The notes under the pieces: generated by a model
The model's input: the letters and a program-made list of their open reading frames with translations, nothing else
What the model was told of the DNA's origin: nothing
Databases searched by the model: none
In this document: piece by piece, positions 14,861 through 23,603 of the stretch
How the letters are laid out: every line of letters starts with the position of its first letter
How positions within the stretch are numbered: the stretch's first letter is position 1
Assembly: GCF_028290885.1 (NCBI RefSeq)
Contig: NZ_JAQGIZ010000286.1
Span: forward strand, 1 to 51,609
Length of the DNA: 51,609 nucleotides
From: Phenylobacterium sp.
GTDB taxonomy: Bacteria; Pseudomonadota; Alphaproteobacteria; Caulobacterales; Caulobacteraceae
Direction of reading: 5' to 3'
Position numbers and translations under genes: made by a program

Positions 14861-15262
14861 ATGGATGCAACGCCTTCCGCCCATGCGGCCGCGCTGTGGG
14901 TCGGCCTGCACCTGATCCTGCTGCTGGTGCTGTCGGTGCTGGTGGTGCGCCAGCGACGCCGCCACCGCGTGCTGCTAGGCGACGCGGACATCCCGCAGCT
15001 GGCCCAGGCGGTCCGGGCCTTCGGCAACGCCACGGAATATGTGCCGGCCGGCCTCGTGGCCATAGCGGTCCTGGCCATGGCCGGCGCGCCGCCGATGGTG
15101 GTGCACCTCACCGGCCTCACCCTGCTGGCCGGCCGCCTCGCCCACGCGGTGGGCCTGTCGCGCAGCGGCGGCGCCTCGGTGCTGCGCTCGGCCGGCGCGA
15201 TCCTGACCTGGCTGGCCTACATCCTGGGCGGCGTGGCGCTGATCTTCTACGCGATCCCGTAA
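14861..15262 (+). CDS. MAPEG family membrane protein
   Basis: This 133-residue protein has four predicted transmembrane helices (about 11-29, 62-80, 83-98 and 110-132) and the MAPEG-type signature RAFGNATEYVPAGLVAIAVL after the first cytoplasmic loop. Members include eukaryotic glutathione-dependent eicosanoid enzymes; bacterial ones act on small hydrophobic compounds in the inner membrane, and specific substrates are mostly unknown. GGGGAAA precedes the ATG. It stands between ubiD and pmbA on the same strand. Confidence 0.88.
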   Translation: MDATPSAHAAALWVGLHLILLLVLSVLVVRQRRRHRVLLGDADIPQLAQAVRAFGNATEYVPAGLVAIAVLAMAGAPPMVVHLTGLTLLAGRLAHAVGLSRSGGASVLRSAGAILTWLAYILGGVALIFYAIP

Positions 15263-15297
15263 GGGCTTCGCTTGTGGCGGGCGGCCCGCTCGGCCAT

Positions 15298-16638
15298 ATG
15301 CGCGGGATGGACGAAAACCTGTTGAACGACGTGGTGGCCGAGGCGCTGGCCGCAGGCGCGGACGCCGCCGAGGCGGTGGGCGCCGAGCGCCGCGCCCTTT
15401 CGATCACCGTGCGCCTTGGCGAGCTCGAAGAGGTGGAGCGCGAGGAATCCCGCGACCTGGGCCTGCGGGTCTTCGTCGGCCGCCGGCAGGCCAGCGTCTC
15501 CGGCTCCGACGTCAGCCCTCAGGCCCGCGCCAAGCTGGTGGAGCGCTGCGTGGCCATGGCCAGGCTCGCGCCGGAGGACCCCTACGCGGGCCTCGCCGAT
15601 CCCGAGCGGCTGGCGCGCGGGCCGCTGCCCGACCTCGACCTCTACGACCCGGCCGAACCCGCCCCCGAAGCCCTCGAAGCCAAGGCGCGGACCGCCGAGG
15701 ACGCCGCCCGCGCCGTGCCGAAGGTGACCAACTCCGACGGCGCCTCGGCTTCCTGGTCGGCCAGCCAGTGGCGGATGGTGACCAGCGCCGGCTTCTCCGG
15801 CCTGCATCGCGCCTCGGCGTTTTCGCTGGGCGCCTCGGCCATCGCCGGCGACGAGGGGGGCATGGAGACCGGCTACGAAGGCCGCTCGAAGCGCTGGCAG
15901 GCCGACCTGCCGGAGCCCGGCGTCATCGGCGCCGAGGCCGGCCGGCGCGCCGCCGAGCGGCTGGGGGCGCGCAAGATCGCGTCCACCACCGCCCCGGTGA
16001 TCTTCGAGAATCGACTGGCGGCCTCGCTGCTCGGCCCGCTGATCGGCGCGATCTCCGGGCCTTCCATCGCGCGCGGCACCTCCTTCCTGAAAGACAAGCT
16101 CGGCCAGCCGGTGTTCGCCAAGGGCATCGCCGTCACCGACGACCCGCACCGCCTGCGCGGCCTCGGCTCCTCGCCGTTCGACGACGAGGGCGTGGCGAAC
16201 CACGCGCTCAGCCTGATCGACGACGGCGTGCTGACAACCTGGCTCCTGAACACCTCCTCGGCGCGCCAGCTTGGCCTGACCACCACCGGCCACGCCTCCC
16301 GCGGCCTCGCCGGTCCGCCCGGCGTCGGGCCGTCCAACCTCACCTTGCAGCCAGGCACGCGAACCCAGGCCGAATTGATGAAGGACGCCGGCGCGGGCCT
16401 GCTGGTCACCTCGATGTTCGGGCCCTCGCTGAACGGCAACACCGGCGACTGGTCGGTGGGCTGCGCGGGCTTCTGGTTCGAGGACGGCGAGGTCGCCTAT
16501 CCGGTCAACGAGATCACCGTGGCCGGCAATCTGATCGACATCTACGGCCGGCTGGTCCCCGGTTCCGACCTGGAGATCCGCGGCTCGTCCAACGCACCCT
16601 CGATCCTCGTCGACGCCCTGGCGATCGCCGGCCTCTAA
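15298..16638 (+). CDS. pmbA: TldD/PmbA family protein (TldE homologue)
   Basis: The product is 446 residues. PmbA/TldE pairs with TldD to form a metalloprotease that trims small unfolded peptides such as microcin precursors and some antitoxins; only TldD binds the metal. Family stretches include VEREESRDLGLRVFVGRRQA, SSPFDDEGVANH, TSSARQLGLTTTGHASRG and a final NEITVAGNLIDIYG. tldD is not in the window. Two in-frame ATG codons, at 15298 and 15307, are possible starts; neither has a strong ribosome site. Confidence 0.92.
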   Translation: MRGMDENLLNDVVAEALAAGADAAEAVGAERRALSITVRLGELEEVEREESRDLGLRVFVGRRQASVSGSDVSPQARAKLVERCVAMARLAPEDPYAGLADPERLARGPLPDLDLYDPAEPAPEALEAKARTAEDAARAVPKVTNSDGASASWSASQWRMVTSAGFSGLHRASAFSLGASAIAGDEGGMETGYEGRSKRWQADLPEPGVIGAEAGRRAAERLGARKIASTTAPVIFENRLAASLLGPLIGAISGPSIARGTSFLKDKLGQPVFAKGIAVTDDPHRLRGLGSSPFDDEGVANHALSLIDDGVLTTWLLNTSSARQLGLTTTGHASRGLAGPPGVGPSNLTLQPGTRTQAELMKDAGAGLLVTSMFGPSLNGNTGDWSVGCAGFWFEDGEVAYPVNEITVAGNLIDIYGRLVPGSDLEIRGSSNAPSILVDALAIAGL

Positions 16639-16716
16639 CCCACCCATTGATCCCGAGGCGAGGGCGGCCTATCGGCTGCCAGCAGATCGTTTCAGCCGTT
16701 ACGAGACTTAGGGACC

Positions 16717-16959
16717 ATGCCCGACAAACAGCTCCTCCACCTGGTGATCGGCGGCGAACTGAAGGCGCTCGACGGGCCCGCGGAATTCCGCGACCTCTCC
16801 AAGGTCGACTTCGTGGGCGCCTATCCGAACTACAGCCAGGCCCTCGCCGCCTGGCGGGGCAAGGCCCAGTCGACGGTGGACAACGCGCTGATGCGCTATT
16901 TCATCATCCACGCCCACAAGCTGCTCGATCCGGAATCCGATCACCCGCACGAGCACTAG
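16717..16959 (+). CDS. DUF4170 protein
   Basis: This 80-residue protein shows the conserved DUF4170 pattern LHLVIGGELKALDGPAEFRD followed by VDFVGAYPNYSQALAAW and an ending AMxRYFIIHAHKLLDP. The family is small, soluble and almost confined to alphaproteobacteria, often in the neighbourhood of pmbA and lipid A genes as here. No function is known. Confidence 0.88.
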   Translation: MPDKQLLHLVIGGELKALDGPAEFRDLSKVDFVGAYPNYSQALAAWRGKAQSTVDNALMRYFIIHAHKLLDPESDHPHEH

Positions 16960-16965
16960 GATGGG

Positions 16966-17649
16966 CTATTCCCGTCGCAACAGCTTCTCGCTGAGCAGCG
17001 TCCCCAGCATGCCGGCGCGGAAGTCGGCCTTCATGCCGGCGGGGTCGTACATCGGGCTTTCCACCCACTCCAGGAACGATATCCCGGCGGGTTCGCCCTC
17101 CTCAAGGTAGCGCTCGAAGACGTAGTCCAGCACCCCGGTCTTGCCGTGCTTCACGTGCAGGTAGCGCAGGTGCAGCTGGTCCATCGCCTCGCGGATGGTC
17201 TTGCCCTGCCGAAAGTGCATGTAGAGGACGCTCATGATGCCGGCGCGGTCCGCGCCGGACTTGCAGTGGACCAGCGCCGGATAGGCGATGGTCTCGTAGA
17301 GCCGCTTGGCGCCCAGCATCCGCTCACGGGTCGGGACCTCGCGCGAGGTGACGGTGAAGTCGACCAGTTCCAGGCCGAGCCGGCGGCAGGCGTCCTTCTC
17401 CAGGGCGTGGAAGCTGGCGTCGAAGCCGCCCCGCAGGTTGACGATCGTTTTGATGCCGCGGTCCTTCCAGGCCGCCAGTTGGTGCGGCCAGGGCTGATTG
17501 GTGCGCACCAGTTCGTCGGAGATCCAGTGGGCGTTCTGGAAGCCCAGCCGCAGATAGGCGTGGTCGTTCCACAGATAGTCCGCATAGGTCCGCAGGCGCC
17601 CGCCCGGCGTGGCGAGGTTGAATCCGGACTCGGTTGGCGCGACGGTCAT
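16966..17649 (-). CDS. Dual-specificity/tyrosine phosphatase family protein
   Basis: The 227-residue protein carries the cysteine phosphatase loop VHCKSGADRAG, a C-x5-R motif whose Cys is the nucleophile and whose Arg binds phosphate. Upstream, GIKTIVNLRGGFD matches the usual strand before the general-acid loop. Bacterial members can act on phosphotyrosine, phosphoinositides or lipid phosphates. It lies opposite in strand to its neighbours, between DUF4170 and the msbA-like gene, so a role in envelope lipid metabolism is possible but only by position. Confidence 0.85.
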   Translation of the reverse strand: MTVAPTESGFNLATPGGRLRTYADYLWNDHAYLRLGFQNAHWISDELVRTNQPWPHQLAAWKDRGIKTIVNLRGGFDASFHALEKDACRRLGLELVDFTVTSREVPTRERMLGAKRLYETIAYPALVHCKSGADRAGIMSVLYMHFRQGKTIREAMDQLHLRYLHVKHGKTGVLDYVFERYLEEGEPAGISFLEWVESPMYDPAGMKADFRAGMLGTLLSEKLLRRE

Positions 17650-17756
17650 CCCGCCCTACCTAAGGCGTCAGGCGCTTGGACGGAAGGCGCACGGTGGTCG
17701 CGCCGTGACCGGTGGTCGGCTTGACTTCAACCCCGCATCGGACGACCCCAGGCCTT

Positions 17757-19544
17757 ATGAGCGAGCGCGCCCCGCCTGAGCTTTCCGCCCGCGCCCTGGT
17801 CGGCCGGGTGGCGCGGGTCTACATGGCCCCGCGGTGGAAAGGCTGGCTGACCGCCCTGTTCGCCGCGATCCTGGTGGCCTTTTTCTCCTCGAAGCTGATC
17901 CAGATCCTGGAACCGGCGACCAACGACCTGATGGTCAACCACAAGCCGGGCGCCCTGCTCAAACTGCCGCTGGTGATCGCCGCCTACGCCATCGGCCGCA
18001 CGCTCGCCCAGGTGATCCAGGCCTCGCTGGTCAACCGGATCGGCAACGCCGTCGTGGGCGACGTGCAGGTGCAGCTGTTCGGCAAGCTGGTGCGGGCCGA
18101 CCTCGCCCGGCTGCGCAGCCAGCACTCAGGCGCCTACGTCTCCTCGGTGCTCTATGACGCGGGCCTGATCCGCGAGGCGGCGACCGCCGGTGTGATCAAC
18201 TACACCCAGCACCTGCTGACGGTGATCGGGGCCATCACCATCATGGTCTCCAATGACCTCGTCTTGTCGCTGGCGGTGGTGGTCGCGGCCCCGCCGGCCA
18301 GCTGGATCATGCGCCGCTTCTCCAAGCGCACCACCAAGGCCGCCAAGGGCGCGATGGCCGAGACCTCGGCGCTCTCCAGCGCGATCATGGAGAGCCTGGA
18401 CGGCGTGCGGGTGGTCAAGATCGAGAACCGCGAGGCCTATGAGGAGGCGCGCGTCGACGAGGTGGTGCGCCGCCGCCAGTCGCACCTGACCAAGGGCGCC
18501 AATGCGCGCGCCTATGCGGCGCCGGCCACAGAGCTGCTGATGACCCTGATCACCGCCGCGGTGATCGCCTACGCCGGCTGGCGCTCCGAGCACGGCCACA
18601 TGACGGTCGGCGCCTTCGTAGCCTTCATGGGCGCGCTCGGCATGGCCTCCCAGTCCCTGCGCCAGCTCGCCAACCTGCAGACGGTGTTCGCCGAGGGCAT
18701 GTCCGCGGCGCGGCGCCTGTTCGCCGCGCTCGACGTGGAGCCGGAAGTCCGCGAGCAGCCCGGCGCGAAGCCGCTGCCCCGGGGCCAGGCCACGATCGGC
18801 TTCGAGCACGTGGGCTTCGCCTATGGGCCTGAAGGGGCTCCGACCCTGAGCGACGTGAGCTTCCAGGTGCATCGCGGCGAAACCGTCGCCTTGGTCGGGC
18901 CCTCCGGAGGGGGCAAGACCACGATCCTCAACCTGATCCCGCGCTTCTACGACCCGACGGCAGGCCGGGTGCTGATCGACAGCCACGACCTGCGAGACGT
19001 CACGCTGACCTCGCTGCGCGACCAGATCGCGCTGGTGACCCAGGAGCCCTTCCTGTTCGACGACACCATCCGCGCCAACATCGCCTATGCGCGGCCGGAG
19101 GCGTCGAAGGCCGAGATCGAGCAGGCGGCCCGCGAGGCCGCGGCGCACGAGTTCATCCTGGCCCTGCCGCAGGGCTACGACACCTCGGTCGGCGAGGCTG
19201 GCGCGCGGCTTTCCGGCGGTCAGCGGCAGCGCATCGCCATAGCGCGGGCCTTCCTGAAGGACGCCCCCATCCTGCTGCTCGACGAGGCCACCAGCGCGCT
19301 CGACACCGAGAGCGAGGCCCAGGTGCAGGCGGCGCTGAAGCGGCTGATGGCCGGGCGCGCCACCATCCTGATCGCCCACCGCCTGTCCACCGTTCGCGGC
19401 GCCGACCGCATCTACGTCATCGACGGGGGCCGGATCGTCGAGACCGGCGACCACCAGGGCCTGCTGCGCAAGCGGGGCCTCTACACGCGCCTCGCCAAGA
19501 GCCAGGACTTGGAGGCGTCGGGGGAGGCGGAGACCGCGGCTTGA
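17757..19544 (+). CDS. msbA: ABC exporter, MsbA-type lipid flippase
   Basis: The 595-residue half-transporter has six predicted membrane helices in the first 320 residues and an ATPase domain with Walker A GPSGGGKTT, signature RLSGGQRQR, Walker B PILLLDEATSALD and H-loop AHRLST. It is the length of MsbA, which flips core-lipid A across the inner membrane using ATP. It overlaps the next gene (DUF374 acyltransferase-like) by four bases and is followed by waaA and lpxK, which supports lipid A rather than drug export. The ATG at 17757 is used; an upstream GTG at 17712 would add 15 residues lacking conservation features. Confidence 0.88.
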   Translation: MSERAPPELSARALVGRVARVYMAPRWKGWLTALFAAILVAFFSSKLIQILEPATNDLMVNHKPGALLKLPLVIAAYAIGRTLAQVIQASLVNRIGNAVVGDVQVQLFGKLVRADLARLRSQHSGAYVSSVLYDAGLIREAATAGVINYTQHLLTVIGAITIMVSNDLVLSLAVVVAAPPASWIMRRFSKRTTKAAKGAMAETSALSSAIMESLDGVRVVKIENREAYEEARVDEVVRRRQSHLTKGANARAYAAPATELLMTLITAAVIAYAGWRSEHGHMTVGAFVAFMGALGMASQSLRQLANLQTVFAEGMSAARRLFAALDVEPEVREQPGAKPLPRGQATIGFEHVGFAYGPEGAPTLSDVSFQVHRGETVALVGPSGGGKTTILNLIPRFYDPTAGRVLIDSHDLRDVTLTSLRDQIALVTQEPFLFDDTIRANIAYARPEASKAEIEQAAREAAAHEFILALPQGYDTSVGEAGARLSGGQRQRIAIARAFLKDAPILLLDEATSALDTESEAQVQAALKRLMAGRATILIAHRLSTVRGADRIYVIDGGRIVETGDHQGLLRKRGLYTRLAKSQDLEASGEAETAA

Positions 19545-20245
19545 AGAAGCTGCTGCGGAGCGACGCGGTCCAGGCCCTGCTGGGATGGCTGCTGGGCCTC
19601 TACATCCGGGTCATCCTGGCCACTGTGCGTTGGCGTCACGAGAACCTGGCGTGCGTCGAGCCGGTGCTGGCGGGCGAGGCCGGCGCCGTCGCCCTCTTCT
19701 GGCATGGCCGCATCCCGCTTTGCCTCGCCACCGCGCCGCAATGGTGGCGCAAGCGCACCAAGGCGCTGATTTCACCGTCGGCGGACGGGGAGTTCATCGC
19801 CCAGGCCCTGGCCATGGCCGGCTTCCCGGCGATCCGCATCTCCACCGCCAAGCCCGGCGACACGGCCAAGGCCCGCCAGGCGGTTACCGCCTTCCGCGAG
19901 GCGATCACCCATGTGGCCGAGGGCGGGGCGCTGGTGGTGACGCCGGACGGCCCGCGCGGCCCCAACGAGGTGATCGCCGCGGGCTCCCTGCAGATCGCGC
20001 GGCGGTCGAGGCAGCCGGTCTTCCTGATGGGCATCGCGGCCAATCCGGCGATGCAGATGAACACCTGGGACAAGGTGATGTTCGCCCGGCCGTTCGGCCG
20101 CGGCGCGGTGGTCTGGGATGGCCCGCTCTATGTGCCGCCGGACGCCGACGAGGCGGCCATCTCCGCCCTGATCGCCGACTGGTCCGCCAGGCTTTCCGCG
20201 GCCACGCGCCGCGCCGAGGCCCTGGTCGGCCGTACGCCGCATTGA
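19541..20245 (+). CDS. DUF374 lysophospholipid acyltransferase-like protein
   Basis: This 234-residue protein has an N-terminal hydrophobic anchor (about 8-27) and the DUF374 core: LFWHGRIPL, ISPSADGEFIAQALAMAGFP, and VVTPDGPRGP. The fold is that of glycerolipid acyltransferases, and in alphaproteobacteria the gene is usually next to msbA, waaA and lpxK as here. A role in lipid A or phospholipid acylation is likely but not proven. The start is a TTG whose last two bases begin the stop of msbA (TTGA), so it is translationally coupled. Confidence 0.85.
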   Translation: MKKLLRSDAVQALLGWLLGLYIRVILATVRWRHENLACVEPVLAGEAGAVALFWHGRIPLCLATAPQWWRKRTKALISPSADGEFIAQALAMAGFPAIRISTAKPGDTAKARQAVTAFREAITHVAEGGALVVTPDGPRGPNEVIAAGSLQIARRSRQPVFLMGIAANPAMQMNTWDKVMFARPFGRGAVVWDGPLYVPPDADEAAISALIADWSARLSAATRRAEALVGRTPH

Positions 20246-20278
20246 TCCCGCCCGCGCGCAGTGAGACATAGGCCTGCG

Positions 20279-21259
20279 ATGGCTCACGCGCACCACGACC
20301 ACGCCCAACACGACCACGGCGCCCACAAGCATGGGCACAGCCACGGCCATGGGCATCACCACCATGCCCCGGCGGACATGGGCCGGGCGTTCGCGATCGG
20401 CGTGGGGCTGAACACCCTCTTCGTCGCCGTGGAGGTCACCGCGGGGTTCTGGGCGCACTCCATGGCGTTGCTGGCGGACGCCGGCCACAACCTCTCCGAC
20501 GTGCTGGCCCTGATGCTGGCCTGGGGCGCGACCATCCTGGCAAGGCGGGCGCCCAGCGGCCGGCGGACCTACGGCCTGCGCAAGGGCACCATCCTGGCTT
20601 CCCTCGCCAACGCGGTGTTCCTACTGATGGCGGTGGGCGCCATCGCCTCGGAATCCATCCAGCGGCTGTCGTCGCCGAGCGTGATCGGGACCGGCACCGT
20701 GATGCTGACGGCGGCGCTGGGCGTGGCGATCAACACGGTCACGGCGCTGCTCTTCATGCGCGGCGCCAAGGCCGACCTGAACGCCCGCGGCGCCTTCCTG
20801 CACATGGCGAGCGACGCGGCGGTTTCGGTTGCCGTGGTGATCGGGGCGGGCGTCATCGCGCTGACCGGCCTGGAGTGGATCGACCCCGCGCTCAGCCTGG
20901 CCATCGCCGTGTTCATCGTCTTCGGGACCTGGGGCCTGCTGCGCGATTCCGTGAACCTGGCGCTCGACGGCGTGCCGCGGGAGATCGACGCAGCCGAGGT
21001 CCGCGCCTGGCTGGCGGCGCTGCCCGGCGTCGAGGAGATCCACGACCTGCATATCTGGGCGATGAGCACCACGGAGACGGCGCTGACCGCCCACGTGATC
21101 CGCCCGGCCGCCCGCCTCGAGAATGAGGATGACGGCGACAGCTTCCTGCACAACGCCTGCGAGGGGCTGGCGCTTCGGTTCAACATCGGCCACGCGACCC
21201 TGCAGGTGGAAACCGACGCCGACAGCGCCTGCCGGCTCGCCCCGGCCGGGGTGGTGTGA
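20279..21259 (+). CDS. Cation diffusion facilitator (zinc/cobalt efflux, CzcD-like)
   Basis: The product is about 326 residues. A very His-rich N-terminus (MAHAHHDHAQHDHGAHKHGH) is followed by six predicted membrane helices. Metal-binding motifs are visible in helix 2 (LADAGHNLSD) and helix 5 (HMASDAAVS). A cytoplasmic C-terminal domain has EEIHDLHIWAMS, as in CzcD/ZitB transporters that exchange Zn, Co or Cd for protons. The ATG at 20279 is chosen; an upstream GTG at 20261 is also open. It lies within the lipid A gene group, but I see no functional link. Confidence 0.9.
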   Translation: MAHAHHDHAQHDHGAHKHGHSHGHGHHHHAPADMGRAFAIGVGLNTLFVAVEVTAGFWAHSMALLADAGHNLSDVLALMLAWGATILARRAPSGRRTYGLRKGTILASLANAVFLLMAVGAIASESIQRLSSPSVIGTGTVMLTAALGVAINTVTALLFMRGAKADLNARGAFLHMASDAAVSVAVVIGAGVIALTGLEWIDPALSLAIAVFIVFGTWGLLRDSVNLALDGVPREIDAAEVRAWLAALPGVEEIHDLHIWAMSTTETALTAHVIRPAARLENEDDGDSFLHNACEGLALRFNIGHATLQVETDADSACRLAPAGVV

Positions 21260-22587
21260 TTCCGCTCCGCCAAGGCTTCGCAGGACCACGTCCTCCGAAG
21301 CTCCGCAGGAGCGTAGGAGGAACCCTGCCGCTGGCGCTCTACACCGCGGCGACCGGCCTTCTAGAGCCGCTTGCGCCGGCCCTGCTCCGCCGCCGCGCCC
21401 GCGCGGGGAAGGAAGATAGCGAGCGGCTGAACGAACGCCTGGGGCGTCCCGCCATCGCGCGGCCGGCGGGACCGCTCGTCTGGCTGCACGGCGTCAGCGT
21501 CGGCGAAAGCCTGTCGCTGCTGCCGCTGATCGGAGCGCTCCGGGCCCGGCGGCCCGACCTCACCCTGCTCGTCACCTCCGGCACCGTCACCTCCGCCCAG
21601 GTGCTCGCCAAGCGGCTGCCGAGCGCCGTCATCCATCAGTTCGCCCCGGTGGACGCCCCCGGCGCGGCGGCGCGGTTCCTCGACCACTGGGAGCCGGACG
21701 CGGCCCTGCTGGTGGAGAGCGAGCTTTGGCCCAACCTGATCCAGGCCGCCCAGGCGCGCGGCGTGCGGCTGGCCCTGCTGTCGGCCCGGATGACCCAGGC
21801 GAGCGCCGAAGGCTGGGGCCGCGCCCCGGCCAGCGCACGGGCGCTGCTGCAGGCCTTCGACCTCGTGCTGCCGCAGGATGCGGCGACCGAAGCGCGGCTG
21901 GTCGGCCTGGGCGCCCGCGTCGGCCCCCGTCTCAATCTCAAGCTCGTGGGCGACGCCCCGCCGGTGGACGGCGCCCTGGCAGCGGCCTTGAGGAGCGGCA
22001 AGGGGGGCCGCAAGCTCGTGCTCGCGGCCAGCACGCACCCGGGCGAAGAGCCGCTGATCGCCGGGGCCTTTCGCGCCGCCATCAGCGACGGCCCGCCGGC
22101 GGCGCTGGTCGTCGCCCCGCGCCATCCCGACCGCGGTCCACAGGTCACCGCCGAGCTGCAGGGCATGGGCTTCGCTGTCGCGCGCCGCGCGGCCGGCGAG
22201 GCGCTGGAACCCGCCACCACGGCCTATGTCGTCGACACCCTTGGCGAACTCGGCGCGTTCTACGCCGTGGCCGACGCGGTGGTAATGGGCGGCAGCTTCG
22301 TCGAGGGGATCGGCGGCCATAATCCGCTGGAGGCCGCGCGCCTGGAGGCGGCGATCGTCACCGGCCCGCACATCTTCAACGCCCGCGACATCTACGCCGG
22401 GATGCTCGCCGAAGCCGCCGCCATCGAGGCCGCCGACGCCGCGGCGCTGGCCCGCCACATCCGCGGCCTGCTGGACAATCCGGTGATCGCCCGGCGGATC
22501 GGCGAGGCGGCGGCGGCCTACGCCGGGCGGCAGGGCGCGGCGCTTGAGGCCGCGCTGGCGCTCCTCGAACCCCTGCTGCCGGCATGA
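21256..22587 (+). CDS. waaA: Kdo transferase, WaaA/KdtA family
   Basis: WaaA adds Kdo sugars to lipid IVA at the inner membrane. Family stretches include RLNERLGRP, WLHGVSVGESLSLLPL, VTSGTVTSAQVL, LLVESELWPNLI and GGSFVEGIGGHNPLEAA. The longest frame starts at GTG 21256, overlapping the CDF stop, but its first 23 codons cross a palindromic repeat and do not look like WaaA. A near-perfect AGGAGG (21315-21320) sits four bases before CTG 21325, where the normal membrane-anchor sequence (LPLALYTAATGLLEP) begins. The real start may therefore be the CTG at 21325 or 21331, which would be unusual. The stop overlaps lpxK (ATGA). Confidence 0.92.
   Translation: MIPLRQGFAGPRPPKLRRSVGGTLPLALYTAATGLLEPLAPALLRRRARAGKEDSERLNERLGRPAIARPAGPLVWLHGVSVGESLSLLPLIGALRARRPDLTLLVTSGTVTSAQVLAKRLPSAVIHQFAPVDAPGAAARFLDHWEPDAALLVESELWPNLIQAAQARGVRLALLSARMTQASAEGWGRAPASARALLQAFDLVLPQDAATEARLVGLGARVGPRLNLKLVGDAPPVDGALAAALRSGKGGRKLVLAASTHPGEEPLIAGAFRAAISDGPPAALVVAPRHPDRGPQVTAELQGMGFAVARRAAGEALEPATTAYVVDTLGELGAFYAVADAVVMGGSFVEGIGGHNPLEAARLEAAIVTGPHIFNARDIYAGMLAEAAAIEAADAAALARHIRGLLDNPVIARRIGEAAAAYAGRQGAALEAALALLEPLLPA
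21275..21301. repeat. REP-like palindrome at the waaA 5' end
   Basis: GCTTCG-C-AGGAC-CAC-GTCCT-C-CGAAGC forms a hairpin with eleven base pairs, one C-C mismatch and a three-base loop. It lies between the CDF stop and the good ribosome site of waaA. It could be a dispersed intergenic repeat or an RNA hairpin affecting waaA translation. There is no T run, so it is not a classic terminator. Confidence 0.7.
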
Positions 22588-23603
22588 AGCTCGCGACGCC
22601 CCGCTGGTGGTATGTCCGCGACCTTCCGGCGCGCCGCGGCGGCATGCCGGTGAGCCGCGTGGTGCTGACGCCCATTTCGTGGATCTGGGCCGCCGTCACC
22701 GCCCGCCGGATCGCCCGCGCCGAGCCCTTCGATCCGGGCGTGCCGGTGATCTGTGTCGGCAACCTCACCCTGGGCGGGGCAGGCAAGACGCCGGTAGTGC
22801 GGGCGCTCGCCGAACGGCTTGCCGCCCGCGGCTGCAAGGTCCACCTGCTGTCGCGCGGCTATGGCGGACGCCTCGAGGGCCCTGTCCGCGTCGATCCCAC
22901 GCGGCACGCGAGCGCCGACGTCGGCGACGAGCCGCTGATGCTGGCCCGCGACTTCCCCGTCTGGGTGGCCCGCGACCGGGCGGCGGGGGCGAAGGCCGCG
23001 GCGCAGGGCGGGGCTGAGGTGATCGTCATGGACGATGGCCACCAGAACCCCTCGGTGAAGAAGGCGCTGTCGCTGGTGGTGGTGGATGGGGAGACCCGGC
23101 ATGACGAGTGGCCGTTCGGCGACGGGCGGGTGTTCCCCGCCGGGCCGATGCGCGAGCCGCTGGCCGCGGGCCTGGCGCGCGCCGACGCGGCGTTGATCCT
23201 CCTCCCCGCCGACCTGTCCGCCGTCGAGCCGGAGCTGGTTCGCGCGTTGAACGGCCCGCCGTTGCTGGTGGCGCACCTCGCGGCCGCCGCCCCGCCGCCC
23301 GAGGGCCCTCAAGTGGGGTTCGCCGGCGTCGGCAAGCCCTGGAAGGTGGAGCGCGCCCTGCAGGCGGCCGGCTGCGACCTCGCCGACTTCGCCCCCTTCG
23401 CCGATCACGCCACCTACGACGAGGCGACGCTCAAGCGCTTGGCCGACCGAGCGCAGCAGTTCGGCGCCGGGCTGGTCACCACCGAGAAGGACTGGGTGCG
23501 GCTGCCGTCCAGCTGGCAGGCCCGGGTGACCCCCTGGCCCGTCCGCGCCGAGTTCGACGACCCGGCCGCACTCGACGCCTTTCTGGCGAAAGCCGGCCTC
23601 TAA
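22584..23603 (+). CDS. lpxK: Tetraacyldisaccharide 4'-kinase LpxK
   Basis: The 339-residue protein matches LpxK, which phosphorylates the 4' position of the lipid A disaccharide at the inner membrane. Walker A is GNLTLGGAGKTP; LLSRGYGGR and VMDDGHQNPSV follow, and VVDGETRHDEWPFGDGRVFP is the conserved region before the C-terminal domain, with VTTEKDWVRL near the end. N-terminal residues 1-45 hold the amphipathic/membrane segment. It overlaps waaA by four bases. Its stop codon overlaps the stop of the convergent phosphotransferase gene. Confidence 0.95.
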   Translation: MKLATPRWWYVRDLPARRGGMPVSRVVLTPISWIWAAVTARRIARAEPFDPGVPVICVGNLTLGGAGKTPVVRALAERLAARGCKVHLLSRGYGGRLEGPVRVDPTRHASADVGDEPLMLARDFPVWVARDRAAGAKAAAQGGAEVIVMDDGHQNPSVKKALSLVVVDGETRHDEWPFGDGRVFPAGPMREPLAAGLARADAALILLPADLSAVEPELVRALNGPPLLVAHLAAAAPPPEGPQVGFAGVGKPWKVERALQAAGCDLADFAPFADHATYDEATLKRLADRAQQFGAGLVTTEKDWVRLPSSWQARVTPWPVRAEFDDPAALDAFLAKAGL

